Assembly: GCA_965247065.1 (NCBI GenBank)
Contig: CBDFGN010000005.1
Location: forward strand, 310,001-374,000
Direction of reading: 5' to 3'
Source: CBDFGN01 sp965247065
GTDB taxonomy: Bacteria; Bacteroidota; Bacteroidia; Cytophagales; Cyclobacteriaceae
Length of the DNA: 64,000 bases
The notes below the pieces were generated by a model. That model worked only from the letters and a program-made list of their open reading frames with translations, was not told the DNA's origin and made no database searches. Below, piece after piece: positions 17,391-27,102 of the stretch (position 1 is its first letter; each line of letters opens with the position of its first letter). The translations under genes and the position numbers were made by a program.

Positions 17391-17446
17391 CATTCTTAGA
17401 ATCTTCGACTATACATGCTCGATGATCGAGCCGCTATCTAAGAATG
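17391..17446. repeat. Nested inverted repeat at a convergent gene junction
   Basis: The outer arms CATTCTTAGA (17391-17400) and TCTAAGAATG (17437-17446) are perfectly complementary. The inner hairpin GCTCGA-TGA-TCGAGC lies between them at about 17417-17431. It sits 28 bp beyond the histidine kinase stop codon (minus strand) and after the relic gene. No U-run follows in either direction, so it is not a standard terminator; an mRNA 3'-end stabiliser or a miniature element is possible. Confidence 0.5.
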
Positions 17447-17473
17447 AATTCTTGTGTTGAGACGGTGAACCGC

Positions 17474-18982
17474 TCAGGCAGTTGCCATTCCACTATGGTA
17501 TATGGGTAACCAAAATTGAAAGGTTGTCCCCTCCTTGGGTTTGCTGATTACTTCTATGGTGGTGTTATGGATCTCGAGGATCTTTTTTACAATGGCAAGG
17601 CCCAGGCCGGCGCCGCTACCACTTTTGAGCGAACCGCTAGCCTTTTTGTATCGCTCGAATATGTAAGATTGTTCGCTTTCGGGAATACCGGGTCCGGAGT
17701 CTCTAATGAGGATTTGAACGTTGTCAGGGGAAGCTTTCATTTCAAGATTGATAATTCCTCGGTCCGGCGTGAATTTCAGGGCATTGTCCATCAAATTTTG
17801 AATTGCCCGCTCAACGAGTTTGATATCCGCAAATACTAATGGCAGGTTGTCTTCCATCTGAAGGTTGATGGTGATATTCTTTTTTTCCGACAACATCTTG
17901 TACTTATGGTAGATATCCATGGCCAACTCGGAGATCAGGAAAGGTTCCTTTTCAGGTTCAACTTGCTTGGCTTCCAATTTTGAGTATTCAAATAATTGGT
18001 CAACCAAGTGGGAAAGCCTCCCTGTGCTATTCTGCAGAACATCAAGATACTTGAGCTTCTCTTGCTCGGAAAGAGTCTCGTGTTTGATTTGTAAAGTTTC
18101 AATATATCCCTGGATTATAGCCAAGGGTGTACGCAGGTCGTGCGAAACATTGGCTATTAACTCTCGACGAAGCCGATCAACGGACTTTATCTTGTCGATA
18201 TTGTCCACTATAGTTTCCGCCATCTGATTGAAGGACACCGCCAGGCTGGAAAGATCGGTTTTTTCAGCCTGGTCTATTCTTGCCTGGAGGTCGCCATCCT
18301 GAAATCTTTTTACTGTAAAAATGATGTTACGAAGGTTTTTGGTAAGGTACCATATGGCCAACAGTCCGATCAACAATGCGAAAACCAGGGTTGCAATCGT
18401 CGCCCCGGTGCCTAAGCGCATGAAATAGCTGGTAAACAAGGAACTGGTCACCGTTTCAAACTCTTGGCTGGCTAAAATGATGTAGATATAACCTTCTTTT
18501 CCCCCCTCATTGAAATGTGCCGCCGAAAAGATCTTCTGGACACCCGGATTCCGTGGATCATCACCGGTCACATATTGTCCACCATTAGACGAAATAAACT
18601 TCTGAACGGGTTCCAGAGAGACCTGTTTCATGGGCTCATTAGGATTATGCTCCAGGACCACAGAATAGAGGACATAACCATCGTTATCCAAAAGATAAAC
18701 TTCAATACCATGGTTAACCGCCATCATATCATGCATCAAATCACCAAAAAGGGGCTTGTTAACACTTCCATCCTCCAGGAAAGGAGATTCATTCTGAAAC
18801 TTCTCATTGATCAAGTGATTAGCGATTTCCGCATTCAGCCTCTGTGTGGCCTCTTCAAAGTACTTATTGGTGAAATAGGCAGTAATAAGAATGTAGGTCG
18901 TGCCGACCAGCAAAATGATCAGCAGGAAGGCAACGGATAGCTTTCTGATCAGCTTATTAGAAAGGGTTCGTTTATCACTCAT
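17474..18982 (-). CDS. Sensor histidine kinase (HAMP, HisKA, HATPase)
   Basis: 502 residues. Transmembrane segment 1 is at about 13-35 and segment 2 at about 190-215, enclosing a periplasmic sensor domain of about 150 residues. HAMP (residues about 215-268) contains LAVSFNQMAETIVDNIDKIK. The H-box is LIANVSHDLRTPLAIIQGYI (about residue 280), the N-box AIQNLMDNALKFT, G1 RDSGPGIPESE and G2 GAGLGLAIVKKIL. It autophosphorylates and passes phosphate to the OmpR-type regulator encoded immediately upstream, whose stop codon is 10 bp from this start: a normal regulator-kinase operon. The ligand is unknown. Confidence 0.95.
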   Translation of the reverse strand: MSDKRTLSNKLIRKLSVAFLLIILLVGTTYILITAYFTNKYFEEATQRLNAEIANHLINEKFQNESPFLEDGSVNKPLFGDLMHDMMAVNHGIEVYLLDNDGYVLYSVVLEHNPNEPMKQVSLEPVQKFISSNGGQYVTGDDPRNPGVQKIFSAAHFNEGGKEGYIYIILASQEFETVTSSLFTSYFMRLGTGATIATLVFALLIGLLAIWYLTKNLRNIIFTVKRFQDGDLQARIDQAEKTDLSSLAVSFNQMAETIVDNIDKIKSVDRLRRELIANVSHDLRTPLAIIQGYIETLQIKHETLSEQEKLKYLDVLQNSTGRLSHLVDQLFEYSKLEAKQVEPEKEPFLISELAMDIYHKYKMLSEKKNITINLQMEDNLPLVFADIKLVERAIQNLMDNALKFTPDRGIINLEMKASPDNVQILIRDSGPGIPESEQSYIFERYKKASGSLKSGSGAGLGLAIVKKILEIHNTTIEVISKPKEGTTFQFWLPIYHSGMATA

Positions 18983-18992
18983 AGTAATTTCT

Positions 18993-19695
18993 TTAGTCCA
19001 GCTCTTCGTTAAACTTATATCCTACTCCCCAGGTGGTGAGAATGTAATTTGGATTAGCCATATCTGGTTCTATTTTAGCTCTTAGCCGGTTAATATGTGA
19101 GTTGACCGTATGCTCGTAGCCTTCAAACTCATATCCCCAAATCAAATTAAGCAGCCTTGAGCGATTGTAGCTTTTGCCAGGGTTTGATGCTAAAAGCGTC
19201 AGCAGTTCAAACTCCTTGGGAGACAATTCAACTTTTTTTTCATCCACCAGAACCCGGCGCTTTTCCACATCAATAAACAGCCCTCCCGACTTGATCTGAG
19301 AGACTGACTCCTCAGTCAGGCTATCCTTTATCAGCTGGGTCCGACGAAAGATTGCCTTCACCCTGGCTATGAATTCCCGGATGCTAAACGGCTTGGTCAT
19401 ATAGTCATCGTCGCCTATCTCCAGGCCCAATACCCTATCGATTTCTTCCGACCTTGCGGTTAGCATAAAAATTGGAGTATTAATCTCTTTGGCCCTTATT
19501 TTCTGGCACACTTGAATACCATCAATTTTGGGAAGCATTAAATCCAGAATAATCAGGTCGGGGTTTTCCGAGATAGCTTTGGCCAGTCCATCTTCTCCAT
19601 CATAGGATTTAGAGATTTCCAGGGAAAGGTCCTTCAAGTGGATCTCTAGCAGATCAACAATCTCCTTATCGTCTTCTAATGAGTACTTTTTTCAC
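18993..19695 (-). pseudogene. OmpR-family response regulator, 5' frameshift
   Basis: The receiver domain has the phosphoacceptor Asp in LIILDLMLPKIDG, Thr in PIFMLTARSEE and Lys in YMTKPFS; the C-terminal winged helix contains LSPKEFELLTLLASNPGKSY and GYEHTVNSHINRLRAKIEPD. The expected N-terminus is present but out of frame: GTG 19693-19695 starts VKKVLI, and the frame then shifts (two bases missing or one extra near 19681) before EDDKEIVDLLEIHLKDL. Read literally, the first in-frame ATG is at 19635-19637 and the product lacks the acidic pocket needed for phosphorylation. Either the regulator is inactive or the base calls are wrong. It is partnered with the kinase directly downstream. Confidence 0.85.
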
Positions 19696-20024
19696 TTGAA
19701 CCAACTCGACAATTGCAAATGAACGAACGGATTATCACAAAAAGATCACAACTCTGTAATATTTGATAACTCTCACTGATTTCATGTATTCCTCTTGGAA
19801 CTGAGACAAGAAACAGCTCTGAAACTCCAAAAAGTGGAGAAATCTGAAAATGGCGCCTTCTGTACTTTTTGTGCCGGTAGGACCTTAAATAAAAGGCCAG
19901 CGGGCTAAATCCATAGAACCTGTTAGTGTTTGGGCATAAAAAGGTGATAATTTTTGACATAACCTTGAGCATTTCGTGATTCTTCTGTGATCTCTACCAA
20001 GGAGTTTTGCCAAAAAAACAGAAG
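19696..20024. other. Divergent intergenic region
   Basis: 329 bp between the 5' end of the two-component operon and the spondin lipoprotein gene, so promoters for both should lie here. I see no clear operator or convincing promoter motif. A 98-codon minus-strand frame inside lacks coding character. Confidence 0.4.
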
Positions 20025-21339
20025 ATGAAAGCAAAATTTATTCTATCGGTTGTGATTTTGGTCGTTGCCATCTCCTGCAAGGACGACGAGCCTGCCCCTG
20101 TAGTTATTTCGAATGACTTCACGGTTACCGTGAGCAAACGTTCAAACTGAAAAGAGCTATTTCCAAAGCGGAGTATTCAATACACCGGTTGGAGACAGCG
20201 ATGCTGGTCCAGCCACTCCCGGCAAATCCTACCAATTCTCATTTTATGCAGGAGTAGGTCACCGATTATCTTTTGCGACGATGTTTGTGCAATCCAACGA
20301 CCTCTTTTTTGCCCCGGCAGCTGAGGGTCTTGAATTGTTTGATACGTCTGGTAGCCCTTTGTCTGGTGATATCACCGCAATGGTTAGCTTGTGGGACGCT
20401 GGAACCGAAGTAAATGAAGAACCTGGTACGGGTGCGAATCAGGCGCCCCGGCAGGCTGGTCCAAATACCGGCGATGCCGAAACCGGAACGGTCTCCCTTA
20501 TTGAAAATGTGAATGATGGATTCACTTATCCTGCCACTAATTCGGTTGTCACCGTTACGATATCGAATCTAGGTAATATGTTCACAGTTACCTTAGAGAA
20601 CATATCAGAAACCAGTTCCCTGGCATCCCCGCTGGCGCCAGGAGCCTTTGTAATTCATTCGGGTGGCACGCCCCTGTTCGTGAAAGACCAGGCGGATTTA
20701 GGGGATGGACTCGAGGCAATTGCAGAAGACGGAGATCCCTCGGGTTTAGGAGGTGTAATTTCAGATGAGACCGGGTTAGTGACTCCTATGGCTCCAGGAG
20801 GGTTTGCAATTCATTCGAGTGCCGTAATGCCATTATTTACAGGTGGTAGTCCTGTTAGCGCCAACGGACTGGAAGCTGTGGCCGAGGACGGAGATCCCTC
20901 CGGATTAGGTGCTGCTCTGGCTGGTCTTGAGGGAGTAGTTAGCTCAGGAGTATTCAATACGCCGTCCGGCTCCTCAGGCCCGGGCCCCCTGTTGCCCGGA
21001 GGCTCTTATGAGTTCACTTTCACCGCTGAACCAGGAGATTATCTTTCTTTTGCGACCATGTTTGTCCAGAGCAACGATCTTTTTTACGGATTCGGGGATT
21101 CGGGGATAGCCTTGTATAGTGGCGATCTACCTGCAACCGGTGATCTCACAAACTCTTTGATGCTTTGGGATGCAGGGACGGAAGTAAACGAAGCACCGGG
21201 AGCCGGATCCAACCAGGCGCCTAGACAAAGCGGCCCCGATACCGGTACCGATGAAAACGGTAATGTGCAGGTGGTTAATGACGACTTTGAGTATCCGGCT
21301 ACCAATACGGTGATATCGGTCACGATTTCAGCAAATTAG
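20025..21339 (+). pseudogene. Tandem spondin-domain lipoprotein, frameshifted near the start
   Basis: ATG 20025 starts a lipoprotein leader (Cys18 in VAISCKDDE). After 41 codons TGA at 20148 stops it. One extra base, probably an A in TCAAAC at 20143-20146, accounts for this, because the next frame continues KSYFQSGVFNTPVGDSDAGP and on to 21339 (437 residues when repaired). Two spondin-N domains (about 20140-20620 and 20935-21336) share FATMFVQSNDLF, WDAGTEVNEEPGTGANQAPR and YPATNTVISVTIS. The linker has two copies of an APG(A/G)F(V/A)IHS...AEDGDPSGLG unit. Spondin domains mediate extracellular adhesion in animals; bacterial ones are uncharacterised surface proteins. Confidence 0.85.
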
Positions 21340-21366
21340 GATCGGAAGTGGGGTGTGATTTGTGTG

Positions 21367-21403
21367 GGAAGTATGGCCTGTATTGGGTCATACTTCCTTT
21401 TTT
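21367..21403 (+). terminator. Rho-independent terminator after the spondin gene
   Basis: Perfect 9-bp stem GGAAGTATG (21367-21375)/CATACTTCC (21389-21397), 13-nt loop, then six T. It lies 28 bp after the stop codon and could also serve the convergent SRPBCC gene. Confidence 0.88.
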
Positions 21404-21428
21404 GTTACCATTTTACACTTAAGGAGCA

Positions 21429-21935
21429 TTACCCGGCCTGAACCGTAGACGCATCCAAATTCGTGGTCTTGTCCACCTCTTCTCCGGTTTCAAGATGATG
21501 TTTGATTCCGGCCAGGAATTTCACCCAGGTTTTCTCATTTATCTTTTTCATGCTCAGATTGTTCAGCAAATTGCCTAGCACATTGGTCATTTGGTATTCA
21601 AAAGTTCCGGTTACAATAGTGGCATCGCCGTCCGCCTTAACCCAGAACTCGGCCTCCATGCCTGTGATCATGGGCATATTTTTGGTTTCGTAGATATCGA
21701 TTTTCATATATTCCCCTTCGCTCCATTGTACTATCCTTTCCTCAACCTGGGCTCCCATGGCGGCGAAGTCGCAGTGCCGCGTGGCACCCATACCTTGCTT
21801 CTGCTCAGAGGTAGAATATGATTTGACGATATTAGGGCTGAGCTGGTAAACATTACCAAAATCGGCCAGAGCCTCCCAGACTTTCTCTTTCGGTAAATTG
21901 ATTGCGACACTACGGGTGATTGTTGTTGTGCTCAT
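21429..21935 (-). CDS. SRPBCC (polyketide cyclase/START-like) family protein
   Basis: 168 residues. The start, TRSVAINLPKEKVWEALADF, followed by GNVYQLSPNIVKSYS and GMGATRHCDF, then EERIVQWSEGEYMKIDIYE, is the standard helix-grip opening of SRPBCC small-molecule-binding proteins. The hydrophobic cavity lacks recognisable catalytic residues, so ligand and reaction are unknown. It is convergent with the spondin gene and shares its terminator region. The following 238 bp have no recognised content. Confidence 0.85.
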   Translation of the reverse strand: MSTTTITRSVAINLPKEKVWEALADFGNVYQLSPNIVKSYSTSEQKQGMGATRHCDFAAMGAQVEERIVQWSEGEYMKIDIYETKNMPMITGMEAEFWVKADGDATIVTGTFEYQMTNVLGNLLNNLSMKKINEKTWVKFLAGIKHHLETGEEVDKTTNLDASTVQAG

Positions 21936-22173
21936 GATCTGGCTTATTTATGTTTTCTAAATCCCCGATAAAGTTACCACACTTTTTGAATTGAAGTGCC
22001 CTGGAAGTGAGTATGAATTACCTCCACCGTGCCTTAATGACTGCATGCAATGTCTGCCTCGATGGTCAAAACTGTTTCAGGTAGGTTCCCGATTGCAAAT
22101 CCTGGCAGGGGCCGTGCCTGTATATGGCACAGCCTATTTGATTTAGGGTCCTCCGTATGCTTATGGTCCCGGG

Positions 22174-23538
22174 TTAGGGATTCAAGCCTCTATAGAATGT
22201 ATAATAATCTCCTTCATTCATGCGCTGAGCCAGAAGGCACAATTCCACCAAATGGTAATCGCCCCACATGCATGACTCTCCATGGGCCACTTTACTCCCC
22301 TCAGGAATGTAATCCCACCCATTTGGTTGGTGGTAAATGGAATGCAAAAGCAGGCCCTGGTGATTCTCGTCGGTGGATAGGTAAGGCTTTGCCAGCAGTG
22401 TCTTTAATATGGTGAGTCCGGCCTTTAGATATTTGGCTGAAATCACCGGGTCGCTGGATTTGAGTATTTCGCCCAGCCGTAGCAGCCCCTGAGCACCAAT
22501 TGCGGCCGCTGAACTGTCGACTGGTTCAAAGTCGTTAAATGGATCGGATGGTAAACTGCGGTAGTCACCTAGTTTGTGCAACTGCGGCGCCCCGGTATCC
22601 CAATACGGGATTCCGTCGGAAGCTGTGTTGTCAATGTAAAAATCACAGGTTGCCTGCGCCGCCTTCAAAAAGGCAGCCTTGACATGGGCCAAATCGGGTC
22701 GATCAGGGTTGAATTCGTTTAAGAATTCCAGGAACTCACTAAAGCCCAATATCGCCCAGGCTAAGCCCCTGGTCCACGTGGTAAATCCTGAAAACCCTTG
22801 TTGTGTGTTCGGACAGCGGTAGTTGCCATCATTCAGGTTAAAAATCGACTCATGGGCCACTCTTCCTGGTACGTCATAGCGATCACGGCCTTCACCATAA
22901 TAGACGGAGTACTTAGCTGTGGTCAATCCGTGGGTAATGGCCCTATCCAGCAGATCGATTTCGCGGTCATTCTCTTCAAGCATCTGGTGTTCCAAAATAC
23001 TGGCAGCGACCAGGATCCGGCAGGTTCGTATAGTATCAATAAACAAAGAGTGCGGTCCATTGAAGGAGTAAATATATCCTCGTTCCTTTACGTCGGACCA
23101 TCTTTTGGCCTGCACAGCCCCAGACAGTTTCAGTGCCAGCCTATAGAATTCCAGTTCGCCATCGGACATCGTGAATTTTCCCTGATTGCCCAATCGTAGC
23201 AGATTGCCATACGTACTGAGGTTATTAAATCCATGATCATGCACTCCAAAATGGCTAACGTGGTGGGCCATTTTGCTTATCGTATTTCTCCTGCCCGTTT
23301 CAAGCAAGCTGCTCTCCGCTGTTACGTCGTAAATCAAAAGAGGAATCCCAAATTGAAAACCCTGGGTCCAATCGGTCCACCCCCTGGTGGTATACTTCCC
23401 ATTTTCGGTAAAAACCGGGGACCCTTGGGCCGGATCATACTCTTGGTCAAGCAACTCGGCCTTGCGAGCCGCAAGCGGCCAAAACCGTTGCAATTCTGAG
23501 GTAAGCGAATCAAGATCGATATCCAGATCGATATTCAT
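22174..23538 (-). CDS. Glycoside hydrolase family 88/105-like unsaturated glucuronyl hydrolase
   Basis: 454 residues from ATG 23536-23538 (MNIDLDIDLD). The frame stays open for 61 more codons to a TTG at 23721, but that extension is basic and not family-like. The (alpha/alpha)6 barrel markers are HDHGFNNLSTYGNLLRLG with a candidate catalytic Asp, NLNDGNYRCPNTQQGF, TTWTRGLAWAILGFSEFL and VDSSAAAIGAQGLLRLGEIL. GH88 enzymes remove the unsaturated uronic acid left by polysaccharide lyases. There is no signal peptide from this start, so it may be cytoplasmic. It diverges from the ebo cluster across a 250-bp gap; a link to that pathway is possible but unproven. Confidence 0.85.
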   Translation of the reverse strand: MNIDLDIDLDSLTSELQRFWPLAARKAELLDQEYDPAQGSPVFTENGKYTTRGWTDWTQGFQFGIPLLIYDVTAESSLLETGRRNTISKMAHHVSHFGVHDHGFNNLSTYGNLLRLGNQGKFTMSDGELEFYRLALKLSGAVQAKRWSDVKERGYIYSFNGPHSLFIDTIRTCRILVAASILEHQMLEENDREIDLLDRAITHGLTTAKYSVYYGEGRDRYDVPGRVAHESIFNLNDGNYRCPNTQQGFSGFTTWTRGLAWAILGFSEFLEFLNEFNPDRPDLAHVKAAFLKAAQATCDFYIDNTASDGIPYWDTGAPQLHKLGDYRSLPSDPFNDFEPVDSSAAAIGAQGLLRLGEILKSSDPVISAKYLKAGLTILKTLLAKPYLSTDENHQGLLLHSIYHQPNGWDYIPEGSKVAHGESCMWGDYHLVELCLLAQRMNEGDYYTFYRGLNP

Positions 23539-23790
23539 GCGGATTTTTTTGATGCGATGAGTGGTTATTATGGTCGCAAGAGGTCTAGCGATCTTCCTGC
23601 GCCACCTGAGATATTTTCCCACGGAGAATGTAATGCCATCCCATCTATTCACAAAACTATTTCTTCCTAAAATTTTACCGGATCGGGCCCGAGTTTCTTT
23701 CGAGAGCCCAAAAGTCGACAATAGGTGGCATTATCTTTCCTGAAAATGATTAATGAGCTAATTTGGCCAACTTAAATGGATCTTCATTAA

Positions 23791-25167
23791 GTGCACAAAA
23801 CTGTAATCGTTAACGTCGTTGGATTAACATCCAGGTTGCTCGGTGAGAACACTCCTTTTCTAAAAAAATGGTCAGAGCAGGGAAGGAGCATTACTATTGA
23901 GCCTACTCTGCCGGCTGTGACCTGTACCGCCCAGGCCACCTACCTAACTGGAAGCAGACCCACAAAACATGGCATCGTAGGCAATGGCTGGCTCTTCCGG
24001 GACGAGCTTGAAGTGAAATTATGGCGTCAATCCAACAAACTCGTTCAAGCGGAGAAGATCTGGGATGTGGCTCGAAAAAAGGACCCTACCTTCACCTGCG
24101 CCAACATGTTTTGGTGGTACAACATGTACTCTTCCGTTGATTATTCGGTAACCCCCAGGCCCAATTATCTTGCCAATGGACGCAAGGTACCGGATGTGTA
24201 CTCCCACCCTGTGGAATTGCGGGATTTTCTAAATCATGAACTGGGGCCATTTCCGCTATTTCATTTTTGGGGCCCTGGAACTTCCATCAAATCAAGTCGA
24301 TGGATCGCCGATGCTTCTATCCTGGTAGATGAGATGCATGAGCCCACTTTGACCCTCATCTATCTACCCCATTTGGACTATAACCTGCAGCGCCACGGTC
24401 CCGACGATCCCAGGATCCACCGAGATCTTTCTGAAATTGATGTGATTTGCCAGGATTTGATCACTCATTACCAAGAAATGGGGGCGCGAATCATTGTTCT
24501 TTCGGAATATGGAATCACCAGGGTACAACGTCCAATTCATCTGAATCGAATTCTCAGGGAACATGGATTGCTGGCTCTCCGTCGTGAACAACATTGGGAA
24601 CTGTTGGATACGGGGGCGAGCCAGGCTTTTGCACTGGCAGACCATCAGATTGCCCATGTGTACGTCAAGGACCAAAGTAAAATTCCTCAAGTAAGGAGTC
24701 TGCTTGAAAACATCGAGGGCGTCGATATGGTGTTGGGTGAGAATGAAAAGCGAGAATTTCAAATTGACCATATTCGATCCGGTGAGCTGATAGCAATTGC
24801 TGACAGCGACAGCTGGTTCACCTATTACTATTGGCTGGAGGACCAGTTCGCACCGGATTTTGCCCGCACGGTGGATATTCATCGTAAGCCGGGATATGAC
24901 CCTGTTGAAATGTTTGCAGATCCCAAGATACGATTTCTGACACTCCTGGTTGCTGGTAAACTGTTGAAGAAGAGCCTGGGCTTCAGCACCTTGATGGATA
25001 TAATTCCTTTGGACGCCACCCTGATCAAGGGGTCTCACGGAAGAATAAATAATCAGGTCCAGGATCAGCCAATTCTAATCACTCAACAGGGTGAATTCTT
25101 CGATTCGAATATTATCAGCTCTCATGAAGTATTCGATTCTATTTTGTTACATCTTGGGGCCTCATAA
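23791..25167 (+). CDS. eboF: Alkaline-phosphatase-superfamily phosphodiesterase of the ebo cluster
   Basis: 458 residues, GTG start at 23791. The fold is that of type I phosphodiesterase/nucleotide pyrophosphatases: the nucleophile region TLPAVTCTAQATYLTGSRPT with Thr or Ser after PAV, a metal-site segment LPHLDYNLQRHGPDD, then LSEYGITRV and a late KGSHGRI with His. No signal peptide. It is the first gene of a six-gene same-strand run whose other members are EboA to EboE, and ebo clusters in cyanobacteria and other bacteria include just such an enzyme, called EboF. The substrate is unknown; a phosphodiester or sulfate intermediate of the trafficked metabolite is likely. Confidence 0.75.
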   Translation: MHKTVIVNVVGLTSRLLGENTPFLKKWSEQGRSITIEPTLPAVTCTAQATYLTGSRPTKHGIVGNGWLFRDELEVKLWRQSNKLVQAEKIWDVARKKDPTFTCANMFWWYNMYSSVDYSVTPRPNYLANGRKVPDVYSHPVELRDFLNHELGPFPLFHFWGPGTSIKSSRWIADASILVDEMHEPTLTLIYLPHLDYNLQRHGPDDPRIHRDLSEIDVICQDLITHYQEMGARIIVLSEYGITRVQRPIHLNRILREHGLLALRREQHWELLDTGASQAFALADHQIAHVYVKDQSKIPQVRSLLENIEGVDMVLGENEKREFQIDHIRSGELIAIADSDSWFTYYYWLEDQFAPDFARTVDIHRKPGYDPVEMFADPKIRFLTLLVAGKLLKKSLGFSTLMDIIPLDATLIKGSHGRINNQVQDQPILITQQGEFFDSNIISSHEVFDSILLHLGAS

Positions 25168-25213
25168 CGCAATTAGCAGAGGCAAATTTGTTATCTTTGG
25201 TAATGCATTTTGC

Positions 25214-26116
25214 ATGGATGATTTGGAAGCAATTAAGAACTTTCTAGGTGAGCTTGTTGAGCGAAGGTTAGCCCAGGAGAGCAAAGATTGGTTAGAAAGC
25301 CAAATTCAAAAAATACAGCAAACAGATAAGCCTGGTCCTTTTTATTTAGCACTCAGTGGCGTCCCAAGACACGTAGGTAAAGGAGAACTTGACCTTACCG
25401 CCCAGGACCTTGATCAGGCCGACAGCTTAAGAGCTGGTTTCCATCCTGGAGGCTGGACCATGGATCGGGTGTGCAGGGCTTTGTTGATTCTTTCTTTATC
25501 CCGCCAGAAGGATTTTTTCCTCAAAACGATCGAAACACTGTTCAGCACGGCCGATATGAACGAGCAAGCGGCCCTGTACGCGAGTCTTGCGGTGATACCG
25601 TTTCCCGAGGAGTTTACTAAACGAGCCGCAGAAGGTATCCGTACCAATATACTCCCTGTTTTTGATGCAATCGCCCTTGACAATCCTTATCCATCCAACT
25701 ATCTGGAGGACGCTCCGTGGAACCAAATGGTTTTGAAAGCGGCCTTTATGGACCGTCCCATTTATCGAATCCAGGGCCTGGAAAAGAGAGCCAATGCGGA
25801 TTTAGCCAAGATAATTTCTGACTTTGCCCATGAGAGATGGGCTGCCCACAGAAACGTATCTCCTGAGTTCTGGCGTCCAGTTGCCAAATTTGTTGACGAG
25901 CCAATATTGCAGGACATCAAGACGCTTTTTGGAGATAAGGATAAACTTCAACACGATGCGGCTTGCCTGGTGTGCCACCAAAGTGACCATGAAGAAGCTC
26001 GGGCGTTGTTGGAGGAAAGGGGGGATCAACTTGCCCGGATAAGAAGCCAGGAGCTGAATTGGGATTCACTAGCAAATGAATGGTGGACCCGCAAGAATCA
26101 AGGCAATTTGAGTTAA
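25214..26116 (+). CDS. eboA: EboA domain protein
   Basis: 300 residues from ATG 25214 (MDDLEAIKNF). The frame is open further upstream but that part overlaps the end of the phosphodiesterase gene. Conserved family phrases are WLESQIQKIQ, FYLALSGVPRHVGKGELDLT, GWTMDRVCRALLIL, FSTADMNEQAALYASLAVIP and NPYPSNYLEDAPWNQMVLKA. EboA is an all-helical protein of unknown biochemical role found only in ebo clusters, which makes it the marker gene of the system. The 31-bp spacing to eboB implies co-transcription. Confidence 0.9.
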   Translation: MDDLEAIKNFLGELVERRLAQESKDWLESQIQKIQQTDKPGPFYLALSGVPRHVGKGELDLTAQDLDQADSLRAGFHPGGWTMDRVCRALLILSLSRQKDFFLKTIETLFSTADMNEQAALYASLAVIPFPEEFTKRAAEGIRTNILPVFDAIALDNPYPSNYLEDAPWNQMVLKAAFMDRPIYRIQGLEKRANADLAKIISDFAHERWAAHRNVSPEFWRPVAKFVDEPILQDIKTLFGDKDKLQHDAACLVCHQSDHEEARALLEERGDQLARIRSQELNWDSLANEWWTRKNQGNLS

Positions 26117-26147
26117 ATTAAGAACCCGATTGTAAAACCATAAAACA

Positions 26148-27071
26148 ATGTCGGAAAAACTTACGATGCTTATTGACCCTCATGTGCACATGACCTCTCG
26201 CACCACCGATGACTACCAAGCCATGGCAGGAGCTGGGGTGGTGGCCATTATTGAGCCCGCATTTTGGTTGGGTCAGGCCCGAACTACTGTTGGTTCGTTC
26301 AAAGACTACTATAGCAGCTTAGTTGGCTGGGAACGTTTTCGGGCCAGTCAATTTGGAATTCAACACTATTGCACCGTTGGCCTGAACTCCAGGGAGGCGA
26401 ATAATGAACCGTTGGCCGAGCAGGTCATGGACTTGTTGCCCCTGTTTCTAGGCAAAGAGGGAGTTGTAGGGGTCGGTGAAATTGGCTATGATGATCAGAC
26501 TGAGGCTGAGCACAAGTATTTTGGACTGCAGCTGGAGCTGGCAAAGGAAAACGAGTTGCCGGTGCAGATCCATACTCCGCATCGGGATAAAAAGCAAGGG
26601 ACTTCCCGGAGCATGGATCTTTGCGAAGAACATGGGCTCAATCCGGGTTCGGTTATTGTTGACCACAACAACGAGGAGACGGTCGAAGAAGTGCTAAATC
26701 GTGGTTATTGGACCGCTTTTACCATTTATCCTTTTACCAAAATGGGTAATGAGAGAATGGTGGAGATAGTGAAAAAATACGGATCCGAAAAGATTTTCAT
26801 AAATAGCGCCGCTGACTGGGGAATCAGTGATCCCTTGGCAGTTCCCAAAACTGCGGCCTTGATGAGGGAGCACGGAATTCCCGAGGATGACATCGTCAAA
26901 GTCTGTTACCAAAATGCCCTGGACGCATTTGGCCAATCGGGCCGGATGCAAGAGAATGATTGGATTGCGAATCGGTCTATAGATCAGAGTCAAAAATTTC
27001 TGGGCAATTCGATACTTCGAGGTGGCCAGAAACCGCAGGTCGGTACCGGCGTCGCCAACATAATCAGCTAG
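26148..27071 (+). CDS. eboB: EboB, TatD-like metal-dependent hydrolase
   Basis: 307 residues. A TIM-barrel amidohydrolase-type metal site is visible: HxH in DPHVHM (residues 11-16), Glu in VGVGEIGYDD, His in PVQIHTPHRD, His in VIVDHNNEE and Asp in NSAADWG. TatD enzymes are hydrolases or nucleases, but EboB forms its own subgroup associated with the ebo operon, where it presumably modifies the transported metabolite. It lies between eboA and eboC with short gaps on the same strand. Confidence 0.9.
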   Translation: MSEKLTMLIDPHVHMTSRTTDDYQAMAGAGVVAIIEPAFWLGQARTTVGSFKDYYSSLVGWERFRASQFGIQHYCTVGLNSREANNEPLAEQVMDLLPLFLGKEGVVGVGEIGYDDQTEAEHKYFGLQLELAKENELPVQIHTPHRDKKQGTSRSMDLCEEHGLNPGSVIVDHNNEETVEEVLNRGYWTAFTIYPFTKMGNERMVEIVKKYGSEKIFINSAADWGISDPLAVPKTAALMREHGIPEDDIVKVCYQNALDAFGQSGRMQENDWIANRSIDQSQKFLGNSILRGGQKPQVGTGVANIIS

Positions 27072-27102
27072 TAGTCATCTGAGAAGTCAGTACTCCAGAT
27101 CC

